A stretch of 64,000 nucleotides of DNA. Source: Onthophagus taurus (lineage: Eukaryota; Arthropoda; Insecta; Coleoptera; Scarabaeidae). Shown here one piece after another: positions 23,070 to 35,100 of this stretch. Location of the stretch: the NCBI RefSeq assembly GCF_036711975.1, contig NC_091968.1, positions 7,316,001 through 7,380,000 on the forward strand, given 5' to 3'. The notes beneath the pieces were generated by a model, which saw only the letters and a list, made by a program, of their open reading frames with translations, ran no database searches and was not told the origin of the DNA. The first letter of the stretch is position 1. Every line of letters starts with the position of its first letter. The position numbers and the translations under genes are program-made.

Positions 23070-23076
23070 TATAAAA
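23070..23076 (+). promoter_or_regulatory. TATA box of Duox
   Basis: TATAAAA 57 bases before the Duox start codon. A CAGTT at about 23103 is placed where an initiator would lie. The resulting leader would be only some 25 bases. Confidence 0.5.
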
Positions 23077-23126
23077 AGCCAACTCATACATGTTATAATA
23101 TGCAGTTTATGCATTAATCTGTAACG

Positions 23127-26100
23127 ATGAGGATCGCTTTTGTGATTGGCTTTTTTAATCTTGTTATGGCCCAAATGGGTAAGAATATTTTTTATACACT
23201 GTTTTATTCAATTAATTTTTAACAATTTTCCCATATATAGGGTCATGGCGTGGTCGGTATGAAGCATTTGACGAATCTAAACCTCGGAATTTTGTTGCTC
23301 TTCAATTACTGACAGGTAATCCTGATGGAAACAGTTTCGAAAATAAAGAAGTGGAATTACCTGGATATGATGGATTTTATAATAATTTGGATCAACCGAA
23401 TTTAGGAGCTATAGGTAAATTTTTTTATTAAAAAAAATTTTTATTAAGTAATATTTTTATTTTTTTTTAGATGGTCATCTTTTAAGAAGAACTCCAGCTG
23501 CTTACGCCGATGGGACTTACCATCCCACCGGTGCAGATCGCCCAAATCCTTTTGATTTAAGCGATCAACTCCTTTCTGGCGAAATAGGAACGATGTCCAA
23601 AACAGGAAAAACCGCGCTTTTAGTTTTTTTTGGTCAACAAGTTGTCGAAGAAATTTTAGACGCCCAAAGACCAGCTTGCCCACCGGAGTATTTTAACATA
23701 CCCATACCAGGAAATCATAAATATGCAAAAATGCACAGTGAAATGCCGTTATTGCGAACCCGGTACGATCAAAAAACTGGGTATTCACCAAATAATCCTC
23801 GACAACAATTAAACGAAATTACCCCATTTTTAGATGGAGGGTTAATGTACGGAATAACTAAACAATGGGCTGATCAATTAAGAACTTATTCAGATGGGAC
23901 TATTGATAAAGATGGAAAATTGGCTTATAGCCACGGTGGTTTATTTCCAGAATACAACACTCAAAGATTGCCACTCGCAAATCCACCACCACCAGCTAGA
24001 CATTCTATTTTCGTTCAGCAACATGAATTAGATAAAGTTGAAAGATTTTTTAAACTGGGAAATCCCCGTGGAAATGAAAACACTTTTCTATTAACTTTCG
24101 GTGTTTTATGGTTTCGTTGGCACAATTTCTTAGCACAAAACATCCGAAATTTACAGCCAAACTGGTCAAGCGATAAAGTTTTTAACGAAGCAAGAAAATG
24201 GGTTATAGCAACTCAACAACACATCGTTATCGACGAATGGTTACCAACATGGTTGAATAACCCTCTTCCACCATACAAAGGATACAATCCATCGATTAAT
24301 CCACAAATTGATCAACTTTTTCAAACGGCTGCTTTTCGTTTCGGACATACTTTAGTTCCACCTGGAGTTTACTTAAGAGATTATGGAAGAGATGGTTGCT
24401 CGACAACATTTAAAAACTGGGATAAATTTGCTGTTAGAACTTGTAATTCATTTTGGCGCCCACAAGATGCTCTCAAAACTAAAGACGATAAAGACAACCT
24501 TATCGATATCGATCGGCTTTTAATGGGAATGGCTTATCAATTATGTGAACGAGAAGATCATAGAATCGTTGAAGATTTAAGAGGAAACGTCTTTGGCCCA
24601 TTAGAATTTCCAAGAAGAGATTTGATGGCGGTAAATGTCCAAAGGGGAAGAGACCATGGAATTCCAGATTTTAACACCGCAAGAGAGGCTTTTGGTCTTA
24701 ATAAAATAGAGTCGTTTGATCATTTTAAATATGCTGAAAAAGACAAAGTAGATAAAATGAAAGAATTATACAAAGATAACGTAAATAACATCGATGTATG
24801 GATTGGTGGAATTTTAGAAACAGATACTGGACCTGGTGAACTATTTGAAGCTATTATTTTAGATCAGTTTGAAAGAATCCGAGATGGTGATCGATTTTGG
24901 TATGAAAATGAACAAAATAAGTAAGTACATTCATTTAATATTACACAATTTTATCATAACTCTTTCTTTTAATTGAAGATTATTTACTAAAGAAGAAATT
25001 GCCAGGATAAAAGAATTAAAATTATATGATATCATAATGAGTGTAACCAAACTAGATCCTAAAGATATCCAACAAAACGTTTTTAGGGCACCTTATGAAC
25101 TAGAACATATACATGAAAACTGTAAAAATCTCGTTCCAAATGACTGTAAGTTCAAAAACACTAACGGTGTCGATTTAAACAAACAATGTTACCACCTTCC
25201 TCAACTCGACGAAAAAAACTTAAAAGAAGATTGTATTCAAGGAGAAACTAGATACGATTATTTTTCAAACAGCGCCACAAGCTACATATTAACATTTTTG
25301 GGTTTGGGTCTGGTTATTGTAAGCATTTTGGGTATCGCTTATTATAAATTTAGAGAAGCCGAATTACGAAAATTTAAAGACAACACTAAAATTGATTCCG
25401 AAGGAAGTTCTTCGAGCAATATGTTTGTTGGTAAATATCAATCGTTTCTAAAAACCTTGAAAATTGCAATTCTTAATATATGTTAATGAATTATTCACAT
25501 CTCCACTCATTTTTAAGATACTAAAGTTTCATGTATCATCGTTTTTGAAAAAATTGACAGAAATCGAATTATCAAGAAACATTGATGTACGTTTTGCAAT
25601 TTATAGAGCAAAGCATGTACTTTTTTATAAACTAATACCCACATAAAAATCACCAGTCGTTTTTGAGATAATAATTTTTGAACTCAACTCAAATTCCCAA
25701 AGTTTTGAATTTCATAACTATTTTTCCACCATTTTTAAAAAATCGCCTAAAATCGAACTCTTAAGATATATGGATGAAACGTTCGTGAGTTATAGAGGAA
25801 AGTACATACTTTTCTATGAATAAAACCATAAAAATTTTGATTTTTAAAAAATCATAAAAAGTTGAACTTTTAATGTATCATGATATATTTTTAGTGATTT
25901 ATAGACGAAAGTGTGCACTTCTTCATGAATTAAACCGTATTTGAAAATATCAATTAGATTTTGAGATAATAATTTTTAAATTCATCCAGAATTTTGAATT
26001 TCTAAACAATTTATTTCAGCGTTTTAAAAAAAATCGCGATAAATCGAATTCTTAAGATACATGTATGATACATTGATGTTTTATATAAGAAAGTACGTAC

Positions 26101-29100
26101 TTTACCGTGATCAAAACCGTTCTTGAAAATCTTTATCCATTTTTGAGATAATAATTTTTGAACTCAACCCGAATTCCCAGAGTTTTTTCCATCATTTTTA
26201 AAAAATCGCCTAAAATCGAACTCTTAAGATATATGGATGAAACATTCCTGAGTTATAGAGAAAAGTACATCCTTTTCTATGAATAAAGCCACCCTTGAAA
26301 ATCGCTTTCCATTTTTGAGATAATAATTTTTAAACCGAACCCAAGTTTTTAACTTTACGAACTTTTAAAAAATCATAAAAAATTGAACTCTTAATGTATC
26401 ATGATATATTTTTAGTGATTTATAGAAGAAAGTGTACACTTCTTCATGAATTAAACCGTATTTGAAAACATCAATTAGTTTTTGAGATAATAATTTTTAA
26501 ATTCAACCAGAATTTTAAATTTCTAAACAATTTATTTCAGCGTTTAAAAAAAAAATCGTAAAAAATCGAATTCTTAAAATACATGGATGATACATTGATG
26601 TTTCATAGAAGAAAGTACGTACTATATCGTGAACAAAACCCTTCTTGAAAATTTCTATCCATTTTTGAGATAATAATCTTTAAACTGAACCGAAATATTT
26701 AACTTTATTAACTTTTAAAAAATCATAAAGAATTTATCTCTTAAGATATATCTTATCATGATATATTTTTAATGATTTACAAAGGAAAGTATGTACTTCT
26801 TCGTGAATTGAAGCGTATCTGAAAATATCAATTTGATTTTGGTATAACAATTCTTCCAATTCATCCAGAATTTTGAATATCTAAACAATTTATTTCAGCG
26901 TTTTTACAAAAAAACGCGAAAAATCTAATTTTTAAGATAGATTGATGATAAATTGATGTTTTATAGAAGAAAGTACGTACTTTACCGTGAACAAAACCGT
27001 TATTGAAAATCTCCACCCATTTTTGAGAAAATAATTTTTGAACTCAACCCGAATTCCCAGAGTTTTGAATTTCGTAACATTTTTTTCCATCATTTTTAAA
27101 AAATCACCTAAAATCGAACTCTTAAGATATATGGATGAAACGTTCGTGAGTTATAGAGGAAAGTACATAATTTTCTATGAATAAAACCACGCTTGAAAAC
27201 CGCTCCCCATTTTTGAGATAAATTTTAAACCGAACCCAAATTTTTAACTTTATGAACTTTTAAAAAATCATAAAAAATTGAACTCTTAATGTATCATGAT
27301 ATATTTTTAGTGATTTATAGAAGAAAGTGTGCACTTCTTCATGAATTAAACCGTATTTGAAAACATCAATTAGTTTTTGAGATAATAATTTTTAAATTCA
27401 TCCAGCATTTTAAATTTCTAAACAATTTCTTTCAGCGTTTAAAAAAAAAATCGCAAAAAATCGAATTCTTAAAATACATGGATGATACATTGATGTTTTA
27501 TAGAAGAAAGTACGTACTTTACCGTGATCAAAACCGTTCTTAAAAATCTCTATCCATTTTTGAAATAATAATTTTTGAACTCAACCCGGATTCCCAGAGT
27601 TTTGAATTTCGTAACATTTTTTTCCATCATTTTTAAAAAATCGCCTAAAATCGAACTCTTAAGATATATGGATGAAACGTTCGTGAATTATAGAGGAAAG
27701 TACATAATTTTCTATGAATAAAACTACGCTTGAAAACCGCTCTCCATTTTTAAGATAAATTTTAAACCGAACCCAAATTTTTAACTTTATGAACTTTTAA
27801 AAAATCATAAAATATTGAACTTTTAATGTATCATGATATATTTTTAGTGATTTAGAGAAGAAAGTGTGCACTTCTTCATGAATTAAACCGTATTTGAAAA
27901 TATCAATTAGATTTTGAGATAATAATTTTTAAATTCATCCAGAATTTTGAATTTCTAAACAATTTATTTCAGCGTTTTAAAAAAAATCGCGATAAATCGA
28001 ATTCTTAAGATACATGGATGATACATTGATGTTTTATAGAAGAAAGTACGTACTTTACCGTGAACAAAACCGTTCTTGAAAATCTTTATCCATTTTTGAG
28101 ATAATAATTTTTGAACTCAACCCGAATTCCCAGTTTTTTCCATCATTTTTAAAAAATTGCCTAAAATCGAATTCTTAAGATAAATGGATGAAACGTTCGT
28201 GAATTATAGAGGAAAGTACATAATTTTCTATGAATAAAACCACGCTTGAAAACCGTTCTCCATTTTTGAGATAAATTTTAAACCGAACCCAAATTTTTAA
28301 CTTTATGAACTTTTAAAAAATCATAACAAAATTAACTCTTAATGTATCATGCTATATTTTTAGTAATTTTTAGAAGAAAGTGTGCACTTCTTCATGAATT
28401 AAACCGTATTTGAAAACATCAATTAGTTTTTGAGATAATAATTTTTAAATTCATCCAGCATTTTAAATTTCTAAACAATTTATTCAGCGTTTAAAAAAAA
28501 TCGCAAATAATCGAATTCTTAAAATACATGGATGATACATTGATGTTTTATATAAGAAAGTACGTACTTTACCGTGATCAAAACCGTTCTTAAAAATCTA
28601 TCCATTTTTGAGATAATAATTTTTGAACTCAACCCGAATTCCCAGAGTTTTGAATTTCGTAACATTTTTTTCCATCATTTTTAAAAAATTGCCTAAAATC
28701 GAACTCTTAAGATATATGGATGAAACGTTCGTGAATTATAGAGGAAAGAACATAATTTTCTATGAATAAAACCACGCTTGAAAACTACTCTCCATTTTTG
28801 AGATAAATTTTAAACCGAACCCAAATTTTTAACTTTATGAACTTTTAAAAAATCATAAAAAATTGAACTCTTAATGTATCATGATATATTTTTAGTGATT
28901 TATAGAAGAAAGTGTGCACTTCTTCATGAATTAAACCGTATTTGAAAATATCAATTAGATTTTGAGATAATAATTTTTTAAATTCATCCAGAATTTTGAA
29001 TTTCTAAACAATTTATTTCAGCGTTTTAAAAAAAATCGCGATAAATCGAATTCTTAAGATACATGGATGATACATTGATGTTTTATATAAGAAAGTACGT

Positions 29101-32100
29101 ACTTTACCGTGATCAAAACCGTTCTTGAAAATCTTTATCCATTTTTGAGATAATAATTTTTGAACTCAACCCGAATTCCCAGAGTTTTTTCCATCATTTT
29201 TAAAAAATCGCCTAGAATCGAACTCTTAAGATATGTTGATGAAACATTCTTGAGTTATAGAGGAAAGTACATCCTTTTCTATGAATAAAGCCACCCTTGA
29301 AAATCGCTTTCCATTTTTGAGATAATGATTTTTAAACCGAACCCAAATTTTTAACTTTATGAACTTTTAAAAAATCATAACAAATTGAACTCTTAAGATA
29401 TGATGTATTATTTTTAGTGATTTATGGAAAAAAGTGTATACTTCTTGGTAAACTAAACCGTATTCGAAAATGTCAATTCGTTTTTGAGATAATAATTCAT
29501 CCAGAATTTTGAATTTCTAAACAATTTATTTCAGCGTTTCTAAAAAGAAATTGCGAAAAATCGAATTCTTAAGATACATGGATGATACATTGATGTTTCA
29601 TAGAAGAAAGTACGTACTTTATCGTGTACAAAACCCTTCTTGAAAATCTCTATACATTTTTGAGATAATAGTCGTTAAACTGAACACAAATTTTTAACTT
29701 TATTAACTTTTAAAAAATCATAAAGAATTTATCTCTTAAGATATATCTTATCATGATATATCTTTAGTGATTTACAAAGGAAAGTATGTACTTCTTCGTG
29801 AACTGAAGCGTATCTGAAAATATCAATTAGATTTTGGTATAACAATTCTTCCAATTCATCCAGAATTTTGAATATCCAAACAATTTATTTCAGCGTTTTT
29901 AAAAAAAATCGCTAAAAATCGAATTCTTAAGATACATAGATGACACATTGATGTTTTATAGAAGAAAGTACGTACTTTATCGTGAACAAAAAACCGTTCT
30001 TGAAAATCTATTTTTGAGATAATAATTTTTAAATTCAACCCGAATTCCGAGAGTTTTGAATTTCGTAACATTCCTCTCCATCATTTTTAAAAAATCTCCT
30101 AAAATAGAACTCTTAAGATATGTGGATGAAACGTTCCTGAGTTATAGAGGAAAGTACATACTTTTCTATGAACAAAATCGCACTTGAAAATCGCTCTCCA
30201 TTTTTGAGATAATAATTTTTAAACCGAACTCAAATTTTTAACTTTATGAACTTTTAAAAAATCATAAAAAATTGAACTATTAAGATATCATGATATATTT
30301 TTAGTGATTTATAGAAGAAAGTGTGCACTTCTTAATGAAGTAACCCGTATTTGAAAATGTCAATTAGTTTTTGAGATAATAATTTTTACATTCATCCAAA
30401 ATTTTGAATTTTTCAACAATTTATTTCAACGTTTTAAAAAAAAGTCGCGAAAAATCAAATTCTTAAGATACAAGGATGACACATTGTTGTTTCATCGAAG
30501 AAAGTACGTACTTTCGCGTGAACAAAACCGTTCTTGAAAATCTATATCTATTTTTGAGATAATAATTTTTAAATTGAACCCGAGAATTTAATTTTAATTA
30601 ATTAGTAATAAAATAATACTTTTTCAGCTTCTGAATGGGTACAAAAAAATTCTTATCGGCCAATAATAATAAACGTAATAAAAAATTTAAAACAAATTCG
30701 AATATTATCAAGGAAAGGAGAAACATTAAGAATCCTCGATTTTACAAATCCCAAAAAATCAATTATGATTTACACCGTTAACAATGAACCATATCTGTTT
30801 GTAAAACAACAAAACGATTACGATTTTGTGGTCCGTTTTGAAAATAACTTCATGTTATCACCATTTCATAAAATTTTAGTTGATCTATTAAAGGAGGCTA
30901 ATGTTAATTTCGAAGAAGGCAGTTATACTTCGTTAAAAGTTGGGTTGAACGTAGCCGAATCTTACTCAAGTCGGAAAGAAAAAATCGATAAATTTTTCAG
31001 AGTTGTTTTTGCGCAAGCTTTTAAAATCGATTATTCAAAGGACGCACTTTTACAGGTTGATGTTAAATCGATGGAACTAACCCACCTTGAATTAACTTTA
31101 TTTGAATTTGCGGACGCTTTAGGAATGCAACCTGAAACCGAATTCGTTAAGAAAATGTTTAACTTGATTGATAAAGATAAAAATGGATTCATTTCTTTCC
31201 GAGAATTCGCCGACTTATTAGTAATTTTTGCCAAAGGTACTGAAACCGATAAAGCAAAATTGTTGTTCGATATGTACGATATAAACGCTGTTGGTTATTT
31301 AACAAGAGATAATTTTATGGAAATGATTAAATCGTTTTTGGAAACTGTTAGTGGATCTGTTCAACAACAAGATTTAGATAAAAGCATCGCTACCATGCTA
31401 GATAAAGCAGGATTCCGAAATAAGGATAGATTAATGTTTGATGATTTTTTAAAACTCATTGGACCTGATATACAGAATTTAAATAAGGCTACTTTAGGAT
31501 TTAAAGGTGTTAATAAAGAAAGTACCAAAATTGATGCTGCTAGACATACTATTGAAAATCTTTATGAGTAAGTTTAGACAAGTTAAGACAAAATATTTTT
31601 AAGTCATGCTACTCGTATTAACTATTTGATACATTATTATATTTAAATATAAATGTTAGTGCGCATAGATGGAATCCATGTGCATAGATAAACAGGAGTA
31701 TTCCCCGAGTTGTCTATATGATGTATAAATCAAGGACGATATTTCTAGTTTTAATTGTTATTCAGCGCTAGATTGTTGAATATTTTTATTGAAATAAAAG
31801 TAGAACTAACTCTAGACCTAGAACTAGAATCATTCAGGTTTAGCCGTACGTCTCTTGAGACGGCTAATCCCGAATGTTTCTAGTTCTAGGTATAGTGTTA
31901 GTTCTAGGTCTAGTGTCAGTTCTAGTTTTAGTTGTTATTCAGCGTTGGATTGTTACATATGTTTCATTGAACTAGAGCTAGAACTAACACTAGATCTAGA
32001 ACTAGAAACATTCGGATTTAGCCGCACGTCTCTTAAGACGGCTAAACTCGAATGTTTATAGTTGTAGGTCTAGTGTCAGTTCTAATACTAGTGTTAATTC

Positions 32101-35100
32101 TAGTTTTAGATGTTATTCAGTGTTAGAGTGTAGTATATTTTTCATTGAACTAAAACTAGAACTCATACTACACCTAGGACCAGACACATTCGAGTTTATC
32201 TGTACGCCTCTTAAGACGACTAAACCCGAACTAGAACTAACACTTGCATTAGAACTAGCACTAGACCTAGAACTACAATTATTCGGGTTTAGGCGCAAGT
32301 CTCTTAAGACGGCTAAACCCGAATGTTTCTAGTTCTAGGTCTAGTGTTGGTTCTAGTTTTAACTGTTATTCAGCGTTAGATTGTTGTATATTTTGAAACA
32401 CATACGGTATTGGACATTATTATAACGTCCTGTCCAGACAGCATACTTTCTCATGGTTCAAATTCAAGCGTCTCAGTTCTCCAACCTCTTGATCTATTGC
32501 GCACTTGAGATTGGGCGTCGTGTGATCTGATGCTTTGACCATCGATTGGTTAAATTTATACCGGATGTCGGATATCAACAAAAAGGTTAACTACTTCAAT
32601 ACACAAATTACTGAACTGTTTGACTGTCATGCCCCTTTACTTCTACGCAAAACAAAACACTTACCTGCACCCTGGCTCAACCATGAGGTCAGAGATCTCA
32701 TGCGCAGACGCAATGCTGCAAAAACTCTTCTTCTAAGACATCCTTCCAATGTTAATTGGGAAAGATTGTTTTCTGTTTGGGGGATATTAATATTGATGTT
32801 CTTGATACTAGCAACAATTATGTTGTAAGATTGTTGAATATGTTTCAAACAATTGATATGACTCAATTAATAGGTGAGCCTACCCGAATTACTGATAGTT
32901 CGATGAAGACTATTGATGTTATTGCGATGTCTGATTTTTCTATAGTATTGGAATCTGGGGTTCTTCATCCTGAGATGTCTGATCATGAACTGGTTTTTTG
33001 TCGATTTAGCTGTGCAATGCTTAAACCATCTTCGTTTTGTTACACATACAGAGACTGCAACTCATTCAATTATGATTCCTTCGTTGCTGAATATTTTTGC
33101 AATGTCGATTGATGATAAATTAAAGTTTTTTAATGATCAAATATTGAATTTGTTTGACATTCATGCTTCAGTGAGGACAGTTAGAATTTCGAAACCTAGG
33201 AAACCTTGGATAACGGATAATATTAAGTTGTTACGTTACCAAAATTTGAGAGATAAAGCTAAAAAAAATATAAACGTAGCAAGCAAATTGAGAAACAATT
33301 GAGAAATTATACTAATTTTACTATTTATGCTGAAAGGAAAACATATTTAGAGTATTTACACAAAAAATCTAATCAAAAAAGAATTTGGAATGTGTTAAGG
33401 GGCTGTCGTATATTGCGAATTAAAAACAATAGGGCAAAACGAAGGGCAGCCATGGAGATTCCATGGCTGCCCCTTCGAACTGCTCGTAAAATTCTTCCTT
33501 CCAGCTGAAATACGTCGATGATAAACAGTACTCCACTAGACCTGGCACGTATTCTAGTAATCCCTAGGGAATGAGTTTTTGGCAGAGACCATCTACAGCA
33601 TCCTTAACTGGTACCCTAGTAAAAAGGGATTCCACATCGAAACTCACCAAAGTATCCTCAGCATCTAGCTTTATACCTTTTACCGATTCCACAAAGTGTG
33701 TAGAATTCCTGACATACGATTCCGTATTCCCTGTGAAAGGAGACAGAATCTTTGCAAGATATATGGCCAACTTGTATCTTGGGGAGTTGATGGCACTGAC
33801 GATAGGGCGGAGGGGGACGTCTAGTTTATGAATCTTCGGTAATCCATAAATTCTTGGTGGTACCGGCGCACAGTGGTCTAAATTCGAAAAAACCCGAACA
33901 AAAATATTTTAACGCAGTTTGGGTTGAGATAATTTTTTGAAACTTGGTATATGGCTATAGGACTATATGCTAAAGACTTTGTGAACTTTTGGATCAAATA
34001 TGGCAACCGGAAGTACTAATTTACTTGAGGTCACATTCTACTTTTTTCATATAATTTAGGTCCTTAGAATTGGATAAATACAAAATTTTATACAACGCTA
34101 TTAAATCATGAAGGATAGCTAAATACAAAATTGTGTAAACTAAATTGGTTATATAGTTTACTTCGATGTAAGGTTTCTATAAATAAATCTTTAACTACAG
34201 TGTCTCACGTAACTGGTTCGTTAGAACTTTTTCAGGTTCCACTATTCGTACAATTTTGAAATTTCGGTAGCATGGGTTGTTCATTCGGAACTTTCAATCT
34301 AAAATACTTTCAAGATGGCTGCCACTTCCGGTCTACCGGAAGTAAACCATAACTTCGTTATTTTAAATAGAATGCTATAGTTTTTATTACACCATTTAAT
34401 TGTACGTAAAAAAATAGGTTGACTTTGATAAAAGTTATTGGTACCTAGCGTTTTTCGTTTTCGAGTTATTTTGGTTCTAAACTTTTTTTGGTAAATTTTA
34501 CCATGCTCTTTAAAACTCCATATCTCAGCCAACGTTCATTCAAAAAAGGTCTAAATTGGTACGATTATTCTTCAGATGCTGTCAAATAGATTGTCATTTG
34601 TTGTATCGGAGTATCTTATACAGGATGGTCAAAAATTGAATTATTGTTTCTCCATTTTCAATGACGAGAAAGTAGAAAATTTTAAATGGAACGCACCATA
34701 CTTTTTTAGCCTATCAGAAAGGGAATTTAATTCTCTATAAATTATCTACGTTGCTTAAAAATATGTGTTTCTTCTTGTTCTGTTTCAGACCATTCTTCGT
34801 CATCTTCATCTTCGTTGCATCCTGCCTCATACAGCTCTTGTTCTGATTCTTGTTCTTCGTCATATTCGTCTTCTTCTTTGCGATCTTTTTCTTCTTCCTG
34901 GTCTTCTACATTGTCTATTATAAATAATCTTTTAGTCTCCATACTCATCTTTTTATGTTTTCTAGAAATGTGCTGTTGAAAATTACCTATAAATGGATGT
35001 GAGCTGAGTAGCAGTCTTTTAAATAGATCATCATTCGTATCCAGTCTACTACATTTCCTTGTGTGGCTCTCTCTAAATTTTCGGATTTTTTTGTTATTAG

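Noticed and set aside
31855..32332. Small Leu/Glu-rich open frames on both strands
   Set aside because: They are read-through of CTAG-rich palindromic repeats. Both strands are open because the repeat is self-complementary.
33440..33475. Near-perfect palindrome GAAGGGCAGCCATGGA / TCCATGGCTGCCC
   Set aside because: It falls in the decayed motif B (GAAM.SP) of Penelope element 3, so the symmetry is probably a chance product of codons plus mutation.
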